Assembly (NCBI RefSeq): GCF_002925905.1
Contig: NZ_PRDB01000003.1
Span: 1-45,606, forward strand
DNA: 45,606 nt
Direction of reading: 5' to 3'
Origin: Klebsiella michiganensis
GTDB taxonomy: Bacteria > Pseudomonadota > Gammaproteobacteria > Enterobacterales > Enterobacteriaceae
Part shown: positions 8,445-16,914 of the stretch, piece after piece
How positions within the stretch are numbered: the stretch's first letter is position 1
How the letters are laid out: each line of letters starts with the position of its first letter
The notes under the pieces: generated by a model
Databases searched by the model: none
What the model was told of the DNA's origin: nothing
The model's input: the letters and a program-made list of their open reading frames with translations, nothing else
Program-made: the position numbers and the translations under genes

Positions 8445-9651
8445 GTATAATATTTATACAAAGATTGAATCGAATGTTTCAGCAGTCGACCTTTTTTATG
8501 ATCTCAATGTGTATAGAACTGACGCCAATAATAAAAAACATATGTTATTGTCAGTGGTGCAGCAACCAGTAACTCCCAATTATCAAACGCAGTCCCATGA
8601 AACGAATGAGACAGAGGATGATCTGTCTGTAATCTACATCATGGAAATTAATTTGTATCGCAAGCATGGCGGTAAGTTGGTTTCTGTTCTTTCATCGCCT
8701 GCGAAAAAAATGTACACACTTGGTGAAATGGCATCAGGGCAAGCGTACTCTAAAAATAAACGCGAAAACGTCTGCTATTTTGAGACTAAAGCCCAGACAA
8801 AACCGGTTAATGATAATGGTGAGGATAACACACATAATGTGCAGATAACTTGTATGGAGAGAGCGTTTATTGCACAAAAATATCCCATTGGTAGTTCCGA
8901 TGATCCATTCGATAGAAGAAAGATCGAGAGTCAGATTGCATCAAGAATGAATCATGCCACTTATCCTAACCAAGGGGGGACTAGTTTATGTGGTCCGGCA
9001 TCTTTTTTTTATTGCCTGCAAATGGACAGGCCGGAAGTTTATAAACAAGCGGCTATTGAACTTTGGTTGCATGGGAAAACAAAAATAGGTTTATTGGAGA
9101 TCTTACCAGGAGGCGGATGTAGGCATCCCAAAGGAAGTTTTTATGATGACTACGGTAGGGAAGCCGTATCAGGTCTGGACTGGATCACATTGGCTAGCCT
9201 GAGGGATTCTGAAAACTCCATCATGAGTTACGATGAAGTGGGTGATCAGGTTGCTGGTATTACAATGTGGGGGAAGTTGACGGAATGGTTCGAAAAAGCA
9301 GGTTATGAGAAAATATTCGATAATATAAGTCTTTCACATGCCAATGAGGCAGATATAGTAAAGCTTAATTCATATATGAAACAAGGATACAGAGTTGTAA
9401 CTCTGATATCTGCAGGAATGTTAAAGGGGTGGGGTTCTGGTGACTCATCGTCAAAGAATCACTGGATTGTTTGGGATGACGCTGTTTGCAAGGTTAATGG
9501 TGGAGATATTACTCCCAAAGATAGTGATGAATTAATTGAACTGAAGCTTTTCTCTTGGGGAAGGGTTGATTGGCAAACAAAAAATAGTAGTACTCTCAGC
9601 TACTTCGCTAAGCATGTTTTTGGAGGGTTGGTTTTTAAACCAATAAAATAA
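8437..9651 (+). CDS. Putative T6SS effector, papain/C39-like cysteine-protease type
   Basis: A 404-residue AT-rich gene overlapping vgrG-1 by 8 bp. No signal peptide or membrane helix is seen, as expected of a T6SS cargo. The N-terminal 160 residues are unrecognised and may dock on the VgrG tail. Residue 185 is the Cys of GGTSLCGPASFFY, the typical Q/G-x-x-x-CGPA catalytic-Cys box of C39/papain-like folds. His342 lies in NHWIVWDD, the usual His motif, with Asp347/348 as possible third residue. A conserved-looking GLDWITLASLRDSENSI block lies between them. A small lipoprotein gene follows after 2 bp, consistent with a periplasmic immunity partner. Proteolytic, amidase or other cysteine-hydrolase activity cannot be separated from sequence alone. 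Confidence 0.72.
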   Translation: MPKYNIYTKIESNVSAVDLFYDLNVYRTDANNKKHMLLSVVQQPVTPNYQTQSHETNETEDDLSVIYIMEINLYRKHGGKLVSVLSSPAKKMYTLGEMASGQAYSKNKRENVCYFETKAQTKPVNDNGEDNTHNVQITCMERAFIAQKYPIGSSDDPFDRRKIESQIASRMNHATYPNQGGTSLCGPASFFYCLQMDRPEVYKQAAIELWLHGKTKIGLLEILPGGGCRHPKGSFYDDYGREAVSGLDWITLASLRDSENSIMSYDEVGDQVAGITMWGKLTEWFEKAGYEKIFDNISLSHANEADIVKLNSYMKQGYRVVTLISAGMLKGWGSGDSSSKNHWIVWDDAVCKVNGGDITPKDSDELIELKLFSWGRVDWQTKNSSTLSYFAKHVFGGLVFKPIK

Positions 9652-9653
9652 CT

Positions 9654-10052
9654 ATGAAGAAGATTATTCCTTTTATCATCTTCTTGATTTCTGCTTGTGG
9701 CAGTACTGCGCCAAATTTCTTACCCGGAGGAAATAATCTCCCTGACGGAATTGTTGGTCAGGACTATTTAACTGAGATTGAAATAACTAATGTTATTTTA
9801 TTTAAAGAGAATGTTGGAGTGAACATATCCCCACCGAATTCAGGCTTAAAATGGAATCCAAAGGTAACCAAGTTGAAAAGAGGGGGGGCAGAAAGAGTAG
9901 ATGAAGATTATCATTACATAAGAATTAGTGGAAAACCGAAAGAGGTAGGGGAAGTACTAGTCCATATTAATGGATACTCTATGGGAACAACGGCTCCAGG
10001 AAGTAAAATTGATAAGATGTATGTAATAAAAGTAAAAGCGGTCAAGAATTGA
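9654..10052 (+). CDS. Small lipoprotein, candidate immunity protein to the 8437-9651 effector
   Basis: A 132-residue protein with a lipoprotein signal: MKKIIPFIIFLISAC, lipobox I-S-A-C, so Cys15 would be lipidated and the protein tethered in the periplasm. The mature part looks like one small all-beta (Ig/cadherin-like) domain with NSGLKWNPKVTKL and a C-terminal GYSMGTTAPGSKID. It follows the effector stop by 2 bp. A paralogue lies at 10229-10618 with the same WNP, ISG-P and TIK/VIK landmarks. The immunity role is inferred from position, size and export signal. Confidence 0.65.
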   Translation: MKKIIPFIIFLISACGSTAPNFLPGGNNLPDGIVGQDYLTEIEITNVILFKENVGVNISPPNSGLKWNPKVTKLKRGGAERVDEDYHYIRISGKPKEVGEVLVHINGYSMGTTAPGSKIDKMYVIKVKAVKN

Positions 10053-10179
10053 ATCGTTTGCAAGCGCAGGCTAAGGCTTTGAAAGAAAATATACAATAAA
10101 CATTGTAAGTTTATCCAATAGCAAGATGATTATTTAGATAGGGCAATGTAAAAATTAAATTAAATAAATACCTAAGATA

Positions 10180-10228
10180 TGGCCATAAGCACGCTTTTGG
10201 AGGCGTGGTTTTCAAACCACTGAGCTAA
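10180..10228 (+). pseudogene. 3' remnant of a second effector copy
   Basis: In the frame ending TAA at 10226-10228 the sequence reads YGHKHAFGGVVFKPLS. It mirrors the extreme C-terminus of the effector ending at 9651 (YFAKHVFGGLVFKPIK). The remnant abuts the second immunity-like gene exactly as the intact effector abuts the first. The 130 bp between 10053 and 10180 shows no further similarity that I can recognise. This is direct evidence that a second effector-immunity pair once stood here or recombined in. Confidence 0.8.
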
Positions 10229-10618
10229 ATGAAATATTTAATTTGTGTTTTAATTCTCATTGTGTCCGACTGCACCGCTTCTCGCCTAACAGTTTTGCCT
10301 GAGAAAAATGAGCTCACAATTGCAACAGTTAATTACAAATACCGGGATGTCATCGAAATAAAAGGTGGAGTTGTTAATGAATCCAGCATGTCGGTAAGTA
10401 TAACCCCGAACGATTCAGGGTTGGTATGGAATCCGGAAGAAGTAAAATACGCTTTTGATGGATACGATGGAGTAAACAAATATTACCATCGTATCATCAT
10501 ATCTGGTATCCCGAAAAAACCAGGTGATTATAGCGTAACTATTTCTGGGTTTATTCTTGGCACAATGCGTTCCGGTCAAGATCTTTATAAGCGATATACG
10601 ATAAAGATCAAACAGTAG
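10229..10618 (+). CDS. Orphan immunity-like protein, paralogue of 9654-10052
   Basis: A 129-residue exported protein starting MKYLICVLILIVSDCTAS. The signal peptide has a Cys at 15 but Asp at -1, an atypical lipobox, so lipidation is uncertain. The mature part matches the upstream lipoprotein in pattern: NDSGLVWNPEEV, YYHRIIISGIPKKPGD, GFILGTMRSGQ, YTIKIKQ. It sits directly behind the effector 3' remnant with no intact toxin of its own, so it is an orphan immunity gene that could protect against a related effector held by competitors. The start ATG directly follows the remnant's TAA. Confidence 0.7.
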   Translation: MKYLICVLILIVSDCTASRLTVLPEKNELTIATVNYKYRDVIEIKGGVVNESSMSVSITPNDSGLVWNPEEVKYAFDGYDGVNKYYHRIIISGIPKKPGDYSVTISGFILGTMRSGQDLYKRYTIKIKQ

Positions 10619-10683
10619 CTAATTCACTTAGTACATGTCTGTTTTTTCAGGACATAATTTTTCTGCCAATGTGAAGGAGTACA

Positions 10684-13383
10684 ATGAGCATCAATCCCCC
10701 GATCAGGTTCAGCCACAGCCATCATCTGCTTTCGGTGAAGGGCTGTGACGCAGGGCTTGACGTGCTGGCGTTTGAGGGCGATGAAGCCCTGAGTACGCCG
10801 TTCCGCTACCGTATTGAGTTCACCAGCGCTGACCATACCATCAGCAAAGAGATGATGCTGCTGAAGGTGGGCTCTCTGACGCTGCAGGCCCCGGTTGACC
10901 AGGGCTACGGCATCAAAATGCAGCAGCCGGTGCGGGTGATTCAGGGAGTGGTGACGGGTTTTGAACGCCTTGGCACTTCAAAGGATGAAACCCGCTACGC
11001 CCTGACGCTTGAGCCGCGCCTGGCGCTGCTTGACCGTTCGCACCAGAACGCCATTTACCAGGATATGTCCGTCCCGCAGATTGTGGAGAAAATCCTGCGC
11101 GAGCGTCACAACATGCGCGGTCAGGATTTTCTGTTCTCGCTCACCAGAGAGTATCCGCGCCGTGAGCAGGTGATGCAGTACGGTGAGAACGACCTGCACT
11201 TTATCACCCGCCTGCTGGGTGAAGTGGGTATCTGGTTCCGCTTCACCACCGACACGCGCCTGAACATCGACGTGGTGGAATTTTACGACAGCCAGCAGGG
11301 GTATGAAACAGGCCTGACGCTGCCGTCGGTGCCGCCGTCCGGGCAGCATTCGCAGGGTGTGGACTCGGTGTGGGAGATGGAGAGTCATCATAGCGTGGTG
11401 CAGAAGCAGGTCAGCACCCGTGATTACAACTACCGCCAGGCCACGGAGGACATGAACACCCTTGTCGATGCGACCCGCGGGGATGCCACCACTTACGGAG
11501 AGGCCTATCACTGGGCGGATAACTACCTGACGGCGGGAACGTCCCATGACCGCAATCCGGCGCCGGAGTCCGGGGCGTTTTACGCCCGCATTCGTCACGA
11601 GCGTTACCTGAATGGCCAGACGAAGACCCGGGCCTTCACCAGCTGTCCGACCCTCTCTCCGGGGATGCTGCTGAAAGTCACCGGCGGGTATGAAGTGGCA
11701 GACGTGTTTGCCCGAGGTGTGGTCATCACGGCGATGCACAGCCATGCGCGGCGTGATGAAGACTTTGGCATCAGGTTTGACGGTATCCCGGACAGCCCGG
11801 ATTTTAGTTTCCGCCCGGCGCCCGGCAGCCGCCCGGTGATGGCCGGCACCTTACCGGCCCGCGTCACCAGTACCACTGAAAATGACACCTACGGGCATAT
11901 CGATAAGGACGGCCGCTACCGCGTCAAGATGCTGTTTGACCGTGACAGCTGGGAAACCGGGTTCGAGAGCCTGTGGGTTCGTCAGTCCCGGCCGTATGCC
12001 GGGGACACTTATGGTCTGCATCTGCCGCTGCTCGCGGGCACCGAGGTGGCGATTGGTTTTGAGGACGGTAACCCGGACCGGCCGTACATCGCCGGGGTGC
12101 TGCATGACTCGGCGCACGGCGACCACGTCACCATCCGTAACTACAAACGTAACGTCCTGCGCACGCCGGCAAACAACAAAATCCGCCTCGACGATGAGCG
12201 CGGGAAAGAGCATATCAAGGTCAGCACGGAGTACGGCGGCAAGAGCCAGCTGAATCTCGGGCATTTAGTGGATGCCGATAAGCAGAAGCGCGGTGAAGGC
12301 TTTGAGCTCAGGACGGACAGCTGGGGGGCTATCCGGGCGCAGAAAGGGATTTTTATCAGTGCTGACGGGCAGGCGAAGGCGCAGGGCCAGGTTCTTGATA
12401 TGGAGCCGGCGGTCAGCAACCTCGGCGATGCCCGGGAGCAGATGACATCCATCTCGGATGATGCGCAGAAGGCAACCGCGAACCCGGCCGACCTGCAGGC
12501 GCAGATTAAACTGCTGGAACAGCAGCTGAGGGACCTCAAAAAATCAGTGCTGTTGATGAGCGCACCGGACGGAATGGCGCTGACCAGCGGACAACACCTG
12601 CAGGTGTCTGCCGGGCAGAACCTGATTGCCACGGCCGGAAAAAATGCTGACGTCAGCGTGGTGAAAAATCTGTTCATCGGGGTGGGCAATGCCCTGAGCG
12701 TGTTTGTACGCAAACTCGGGATGAAGCTAATTGCCAACCAGGGACCAGTAATGGTACAGGCTCAGAACGACATGATGGAGTTACTGGCACGAAAAGAAAT
12801 CAGCATTGTCAGCACGGAAGATGAAATCAAAATCATCGCGAAGAAGAAGCTGACTCTGAATGGTGGTGGGAGCTATATCCGAATTGATGCAAGTGCGATT
12901 GAATCTGCTACTGCAGGTGAATATCGTACGAAAGCAGGGCACTATGAGCGTAAAGCAAGCGCATCAGAAAAGGTCACGCTGCCTGTATTTCCTGTAATGG
13001 AACCTGGCGAACAAAGTTTACGCTTTGCTTTCCCTGGTGCCGATAGTGTCAGCCAAAGTATGGACTGGATGACAAATCAGCCGTACAACATTACTGACAG
13101 TAATAGGAAGATCCTGGCGACTGGCACGGTAGACAGTTCAGGCCGCTTCCCGAAAATAGTTCTTCCTGAAAGCGATACATTAAACTTAATCATTGGGCGA
13201 GAAACCTGGGTTAAAGAAGATCTTCCGACATCAGTAGCAGAGGCTGAGGCAGACAGTGCGGAAGATATAGAATCACTGGAGCCTGATATTGATTCGGATG
13301 ATACCGAGTCAGCTGAAGGTCATACTTCTGCATTAACGGAATCAATGATTGCAAAACTATTAAATTTAACTACGACAGGGTGA
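10684..13383 (+). CDS. vgrG: T6SS spike protein VgrG-2 with a different TTR-like C-terminal extension
   Basis: An 899-residue VgrG beginning MSINPPIRFSHSHHLLSVKG, with AAGGAG four bases before ATG. The spike and beta-helix body (about residues 1-750) is collinear with VgrG-1 without gaps. From about residue 765 it diverges: a TTR-like stretch (QPYNITDSNRKILATGTVDS) and then an acidic tail rich in Glu, Asp and Ser (EAEADSAEDIESLEPDIDSD). The different tail fits delivery of a different cargo, most simply the peptidoglycan hydrolase at 13822. A DUF4431-like gene starts 3 bp after its stop. Confidence 0.95.
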   Translation: MSINPPIRFSHSHHLLSVKGCDAGLDVLAFEGDEALSTPFRYRIEFTSADHTISKEMMLLKVGSLTLQAPVDQGYGIKMQQPVRVIQGVVTGFERLGTSKDETRYALTLEPRLALLDRSHQNAIYQDMSVPQIVEKILRERHNMRGQDFLFSLTREYPRREQVMQYGENDLHFITRLLGEVGIWFRFTTDTRLNIDVVEFYDSQQGYETGLTLPSVPPSGQHSQGVDSVWEMESHHSVVQKQVSTRDYNYRQATEDMNTLVDATRGDATTYGEAYHWADNYLTAGTSHDRNPAPESGAFYARIRHERYLNGQTKTRAFTSCPTLSPGMLLKVTGGYEVADVFARGVVITAMHSHARRDEDFGIRFDGIPDSPDFSFRPAPGSRPVMAGTLPARVTSTTENDTYGHIDKDGRYRVKMLFDRDSWETGFESLWVRQSRPYAGDTYGLHLPLLAGTEVAIGFEDGNPDRPYIAGVLHDSAHGDHVTIRNYKRNVLRTPANNKIRLDDERGKEHIKVSTEYGGKSQLNLGHLVDADKQKRGEGFELRTDSWGAIRAQKGIFISADGQAKAQGQVLDMEPAVSNLGDAREQMTSISDDAQKATANPADLQAQIKLLEQQLRDLKKSVLLMSAPDGMALTSGQHLQVSAGQNLIATAGKNADVSVVKNLFIGVGNALSVFVRKLGMKLIANQGPVMVQAQNDMMELLARKEISIVSTEDEIKIIAKKKLTLNGGGSYIRIDASAIESATAGEYRTKAGHYERKASASEKVTLPVFPVMEPGEQSLRFAFPGADSVSQSMDWMTNQPYNITDSNRKILATGTVDSSGRFPKIVLPESDTLNLIIGRETWVKEDLPTSVAEAEADSAEDIESLEPDIDSDDTESAEGHTSALTESMIAKLLNLTTTG
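11960..12529 (+). repeat. Near-identical vgrG tract, copy 2 (partner at 7201-7770)
   Basis: Second copy of the 570-bp tract that differs from 7201-7770 at one base. Both copies lie in frame in the spike/OB and beta-helix part of the two vgrG genes. Identity higher than in the flanks suggests gene conversion or a very recent duplication of this part. Confidence 0.95.
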
Positions 13384-13386
13384 TCT

Positions 13387-13803
13387 ATGTTAAAGAAAAT
13401 TTGGAAGTCCACTTTTTTCTTTATAATCGTGCTTTCTAGTTTTAGGGCATTTGCTACTTGCCTAAAGGAAGGGGATAAAGTAAGTTTTACAGGAGTTGTT
13501 AGCGAAAAATTATACTATGGCCCTCCAGGCTGGGGAGAGGATAAAGCGAATGATGAGAAGTTACATGAATGGATATTGCATTTAAAGCAGCCACTCACAT
13601 GTGTAAAAGACGCAGATACTGACAACCAAAGCTGGAATCATGACATTCAATTGATAATGCGTGATAGTAATGACTATAAAGTAAATAAAAATCTTCTTGG
13701 GAAAACTGTCAGTATTGATGGCATAATATTTCTTGCCGAGACCGGATATCACATGACGCCAGTTTTATTAGATGATGCCAAGTTTCAAGTTGCAGACAAA
13801 TAG
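13387..13803 (+). CDS. Exported DUF4431-like protein, candidate immunity factor
   Basis: A 138-residue protein with a cleavable signal peptide (MLKKIWKSTFFFIIVLSSFRAFA, cut before TCLKEG). The mature part has VSFTGVVSEKLYYGPPGWGED followed by EWILHLKQPLTC, a pattern I associate with DUF4431 (two Cys, GPP motif, WxLHLxxPxC). It lies between vgrG-2 and the peptidoglycan-hydrolase effector and is AT-rich like its neighbours. A periplasmic protein here is a reasonable immunity candidate for a cell-wall effector. Immunity genes more often follow their toxin, and another candidate does follow at 15717, so the pairing is unresolved. Confidence 0.62.
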   Translation: MLKKIWKSTFFFIIVLSSFRAFATCLKEGDKVSFTGVVSEKLYYGPPGWGEDKANDEKLHEWILHLKQPLTCVKDADTDNQSWNHDIQLIMRDSNDYKVNKNLLGKTVSIDGIIFLAETGYHMTPVLLDDAKFQVADK

Positions 13804-13821
13804 TAGAGAGGATTTATTAAA

Positions 13822-15663
13822 ATGCGCTTTATAAATGCTATTTATCATGCATCGACGAAAACGGTAGAATATGAGTCATCGAGTGGCACAAGATTGTTAA
13901 AAACTGGTGGGTCACTGAATTGGCGATTCAATAACCCAGGGAATCTCATTTCTGTAAAAAATCAGCAAGGAAAAATCGGTGTTGGAGTTGTTTACAATCC
14001 AGACAAACATTCATTCGCAATATTTTCCAGCATAAAAGCTGGTGATAATGCTAAACGATCTCTGCTCAAAAGGAAATATAAGGATTATACTATTCCAGAA
14101 ATGATGAAAAAATATGCGCCGGGGAATGATGGTAATAACCCTGAAGCTTATGCCGATTTTATCATGTCTGAAAGTGGGGTCACTCAGGGGGAGAAAGTAG
14201 GAGATCTTGACGATACAAAATTCAGTAAGGTAATCAAGGCAATTAGCAAAAAGGAAGGTGGCTTGAAGCCGGGTACCGAAAAATGGGTGTATGTGACAAA
14301 TGTGACTGTTTCTGATGGCTCCCGACCAGTTGCTGATGTGCCATTTAAAGTGACACTAGGAAGCACTAGCTACGAGTGGAAAACAGATGCTTACGGCAAA
14401 CTCAAGACAATCATCCATACGAAACAAGGAATGGCTATTGTTGTTAAATATACTAATTCCGCAGGAAGAGAGGATGTTGTTTATTCTGCTGTTGCTGGAG
14501 ATGAAACGAAAAATATACTACTTACGAGAAATTTCTCGCAATTTTCTGCAAAGACACTTGCCCAGACTCCAAAAGCCCCACGTGAGAAGAGCACTCAAAA
14601 ACCGATTGAGTACACAGTCATGTCAGGTGACACTCTCTCAAAAATTGCCGAGCGTTATAAGACAAGCATTGGTGAAATAGCCAAAAACAATAATATAAAA
14701 GATGTGAGTAAGATCTTTCCAGGTGAGCATTTGACGATATATGGTGTCAATACTAATGGCCCTTCAATCTATATCGTTTCACCTGGTGACACTTTGGCGA
14801 AAATCGCAGAAAAAAATGGTGCAAATGTTGAGGATATTGCGCGACAGAATAATATATCAGATCCTAATAAAATATATCCAGGTCAATCAATTTCTATATG
14901 CAAAAATGGTAGTAATACTGCGAGAGAGACCGACAAATCAGCAGTTAATCCTCCCATCTCAAAAACAGTGAGTAAAAATCCACTGCAAAATAAAGAAGTA
15001 AATACCAATAAAAAAACGCTGGAATCGGTTGGGGGGAAAAATTCTGGCAATCCGATTGCGTTACTCCCTCATGATCAGAGAGAGGCTCCATGGATGGCGG
15101 TTGCATTTGAAGAGGGTAAGAATAGATGGAAATGGGGACGGGTGAGGGAAGGCGATGGCGGAATAAACTATCATAAGAAAACTGGCATTAATATGTCATC
15201 TATGGTGGGTAACTCTAATCCGTGGTGTGCTTCTTTTGTAAATTATTGCCTCAAAGAGTCTGGGTATGCAATATCTGGTAGTGCAAGTTCTCAGTCCTTC
15301 TCGAAAAATAAGAATTTTGTAAAAATACCTCAACCTATATATGGTGCAATAGTTGTTTTCCGTAAAAGAGGGGCGTGGACTGGTCACGTTGCCTTTGTGT
15401 ATTGCAAGTTTAAAAATGGGGAATATGGTGTTTTAGGCGGTAATCAAGCGAATAGTGTGACAGTAAATCCACTGAAGAAAGTTTATCTTGAACAATTAAA
15501 TTATGAGCTTATAGGGTATTATGTCCCGGCTTCATATCATCCTAATGCGGTTAGGATAGTTAAAAATGGCGGCGACTTATCATCAGACTTTGAAAGTATT
15601 GATAAGTTAAGAAAAAGTCTTGGGTCTGACATGCTAACACTTGATGATACTAAAACTCGGTGA
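13822..15663 (+). CDS. Modular T6SS peptidoglycan-hydrolase effector (NNPGN domain, TTR-like, 2x LysM, CHAP/NlpC-like amidase)
   Basis: A 613-residue protein without signal peptide, preceded by AGAGAGG. Residues 1-150 carry RFNNPGNL and FAIFSSIKAGDNAKRSLL, the pattern of phage-type cell-wall-active domains (PRD1 P5-like). Residues about 155-235 look TTR/Ig-like (VPFKVTLGSTSYEWKTDAYG), probably for VgrG docking. LysM repeats lie at about 263-307 and 316-360 (YTVMSGDTLSKIAE..., YIVSPGDTLAKIAE...). Residues 420-570 form a CHAP/TIGR02594-like cysteine amidase with Cys469 (NPWCASFVNYC), His522 (TGHVAFVY) and Asn541 (GGNQANSV). It probably binds and cuts peptidoglycan in the target periplasm; the N-terminal domain may be a second catalytic unit. 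Delivery by VgrG-2 is inferred from adjacency. Confidence 0.82.
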   Translation: MRFINAIYHASTKTVEYESSSGTRLLKTGGSLNWRFNNPGNLISVKNQQGKIGVGVVYNPDKHSFAIFSSIKAGDNAKRSLLKRKYKDYTIPEMMKKYAPGNDGNNPEAYADFIMSESGVTQGEKVGDLDDTKFSKVIKAISKKEGGLKPGTEKWVYVTNVTVSDGSRPVADVPFKVTLGSTSYEWKTDAYGKLKTIIHTKQGMAIVVKYTNSAGREDVVYSAVAGDETKNILLTRNFSQFSAKTLAQTPKAPREKSTQKPIEYTVMSGDTLSKIAERYKTSIGEIAKNNNIKDVSKIFPGEHLTIYGVNTNGPSIYIVSPGDTLAKIAEKNGANVEDIARQNNISDPNKIYPGQSISICKNGSNTARETDKSAVNPPISKTVSKNPLQNKEVNTNKKTLESVGGKNSGNPIALLPHDQREAPWMAVAFEEGKNRWKWGRVREGDGGINYHKKTGINMSSMVGNSNPWCASFVNYCLKESGYAISGSASSQSFSKNKNFVKIPQPIYGAIVVFRKRGAWTGHVAFVYCKFKNGEYGVLGGNQANSVTVNPLKKVYLEQLNYELIGYYVPASYHPNAVRIVKNGGDLSSDFESIDKLRKSLGSDMLTLDDTKTR

Positions 15664-15716
15664 GTAATAGATGATTGGTTTACAATGTACGAATATAACC
15701 TATATTGGAGATTTCG

Positions 15717-16238
15717 ATGAAATTGTTATTTAGTGTTTTATTATTGTTCTGTTCTAGTGCTTTTGCAAATGAATGTATAACAAAAACAGATGTTGATTTT
15801 CTGAAAAAAGTATTTATTTCAAACGATAAAAATGGGCTGATTGCGCTTGCTTCTAATGGAGTAAAACATAATATAATTAATGATGAGGTTTTCAAGAACA
15901 AAAGCATTACATTAAAAAGCCTCTCTGAGATTACTTATGCATGGGGGCGGAAAAGAAACGATGGTAGTCCTTTTCACTTAAGTCTTAAATTTCCTGGACA
16001 AAAATTATGTGTTTGGCGGGTAACATTTACTCTTCCTAAAAAGATACGAGAACAGTGTGATGATGACGGAGCCTATGGGTATTTCATAAACTTCATTAAA
16101 ATTGGTAACTCTCTTAAGTTAAGCGATTTCACATCTTTATTTGTCGTGCTGGATGATGGCACTTTAGCTTGCTCAAGTGCAAATGAGTTTATGATGCAAA
16201 AAATTGTGAGTATTGAGAAGGACATCTTGTTGGAATGA
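15717..16238 (+). CDS. Exported small protein, candidate immunity to the peptidoglycan hydrolase
   Basis: I start at ATG 15717 (TTGGAG at 15705-15710 is the ribosome-binding site; a TTG four codons upstream is less likely). The 173-residue product has a clear signal peptide, MKLLFSVLLLFCSSAFA, cleaved before NECITK. The mature 156 residues contain DFLKKVFISNDK and a mid TYAWGRKRNDGSPFHLSLKF. I do not recognise a named family. Size, export and placement 53 bp after a cell-wall effector suggest a periplasmic immunity protein of the Tai type. AT-rich like the rest of the cargo. Confidence 0.6.
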   Translation: MKLLFSVLLLFCSSAFANECITKTDVDFLKKVFISNDKNGLIALASNGVKHNIINDEVFKNKSITLKSLSEITYAWGRKRNDGSPFHLSLKFPGQKLCVWRVTFTLPKKIREQCDDDGAYGYFINFIKIGNSLKLSDFTSLFVVLDDGTLACSSANEFMMQKIVSIEKDILLE

Positions 16239-16394
16239 GGGATGTGGTGGCAGGGAAAGATCATGAAAAGTATATTTTTTGTACTGTAAATCCGACTGGT
16301 TTTGCTTGAAAAATGACCTGTCATTGATGTAAGAAACTATCACTTTTCTGGTGTATGTGATCAAATATCTCGTAGTGAAATAAGGAGAATAGAC

Positions 16395-16822
16395 ATGGAC
16401 CTCGAGAAATTAATGAAACATATTTCAATTATTCTTGGTTACAGACAATCATAGGAAGTGGATCATAAATTATCAGATATCTTACTTCTGACAATATGCG
16501 CTGTTATTTCGGGAGCAGAAGGCTGGGAAGATATAGAAGACTTCGGGAAAGTACATATTGATTTTTTAAAGCAATATGGTGATCTCGATAACGGTATTCC
16601 GGTTCATGATACTATTGCCAGAGTTGTAGCCTGTATCAATCTAAAAAAATTTCATGAATGCTTCATCAACTGGATGCGCGATTTTCAGGGATAAGACATA
16701 TAGCTGTGAATATTCTGACGCAGAATAAGGAATTTAAGGCAGGAATGAGAAGAAAGATGAGAAGAGCGGCGATGGACAGAAAGTACCTCGCGTCAGTCCT
16801 TTCGGGGTGCGGGGTTTCGTAG
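16395..16822 (+). pseudogene. Degenerate ISAs1-family (H-repeat-associated) transposase
   Basis: The start MDLEKLMKHISIILGYRQ, then [20 protein letters not shown] and [20 protein letters not shown], is the N-terminus of the H-rpt/ISAs1 transposase. A TAG at 16452-16454 replaces an expected Trp codon. After RDFQG near 16690 the sequence jumps, in another frame, to the C-terminus ([20 protein letters not shown] to [12 protein letters not shown], stop 16820-16822). About two thirds of the gene, including the DDE core, is deleted. An AAGGAG precedes the start. It sits in the boundary between VgrG-2 cargo and the following T6SS genes. Confidence 0.88.
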
Positions 16823-16914
16823 TCTTGCCCTGCTTTTGATACGTTGCTGAGTTCTTCAGCCAGATTGAGTAAACCGGCTTTGTGTTTGATGACGGGATTG
16901 GTAGTATGAATCAT
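16823..16914 (-). pseudogene. 5' fragment of an IS481-family transposase
   Basis: On the minus strand from ATG 16912-16914 the translation reads MIHTTNPVIKHKAGLLNLAE and continues ELSNVSKA, the usual IS481-family N-terminus leading into the helix-turn-helix. Similarity stops after about 28 residues, directly at the end of the ISAs1 remnant, so the two insertion sequences are butted together. The minus frame continues open through the ISAs1 remnant but that part is not transposase. Confidence 0.8.

Noticed and set aside
10624..10836. Minus-strand 70-codon frame before vgrG-2
   Set aside because: Overlaps the vgrG-2 start and ribosome-binding site on the other strand; no similarity.
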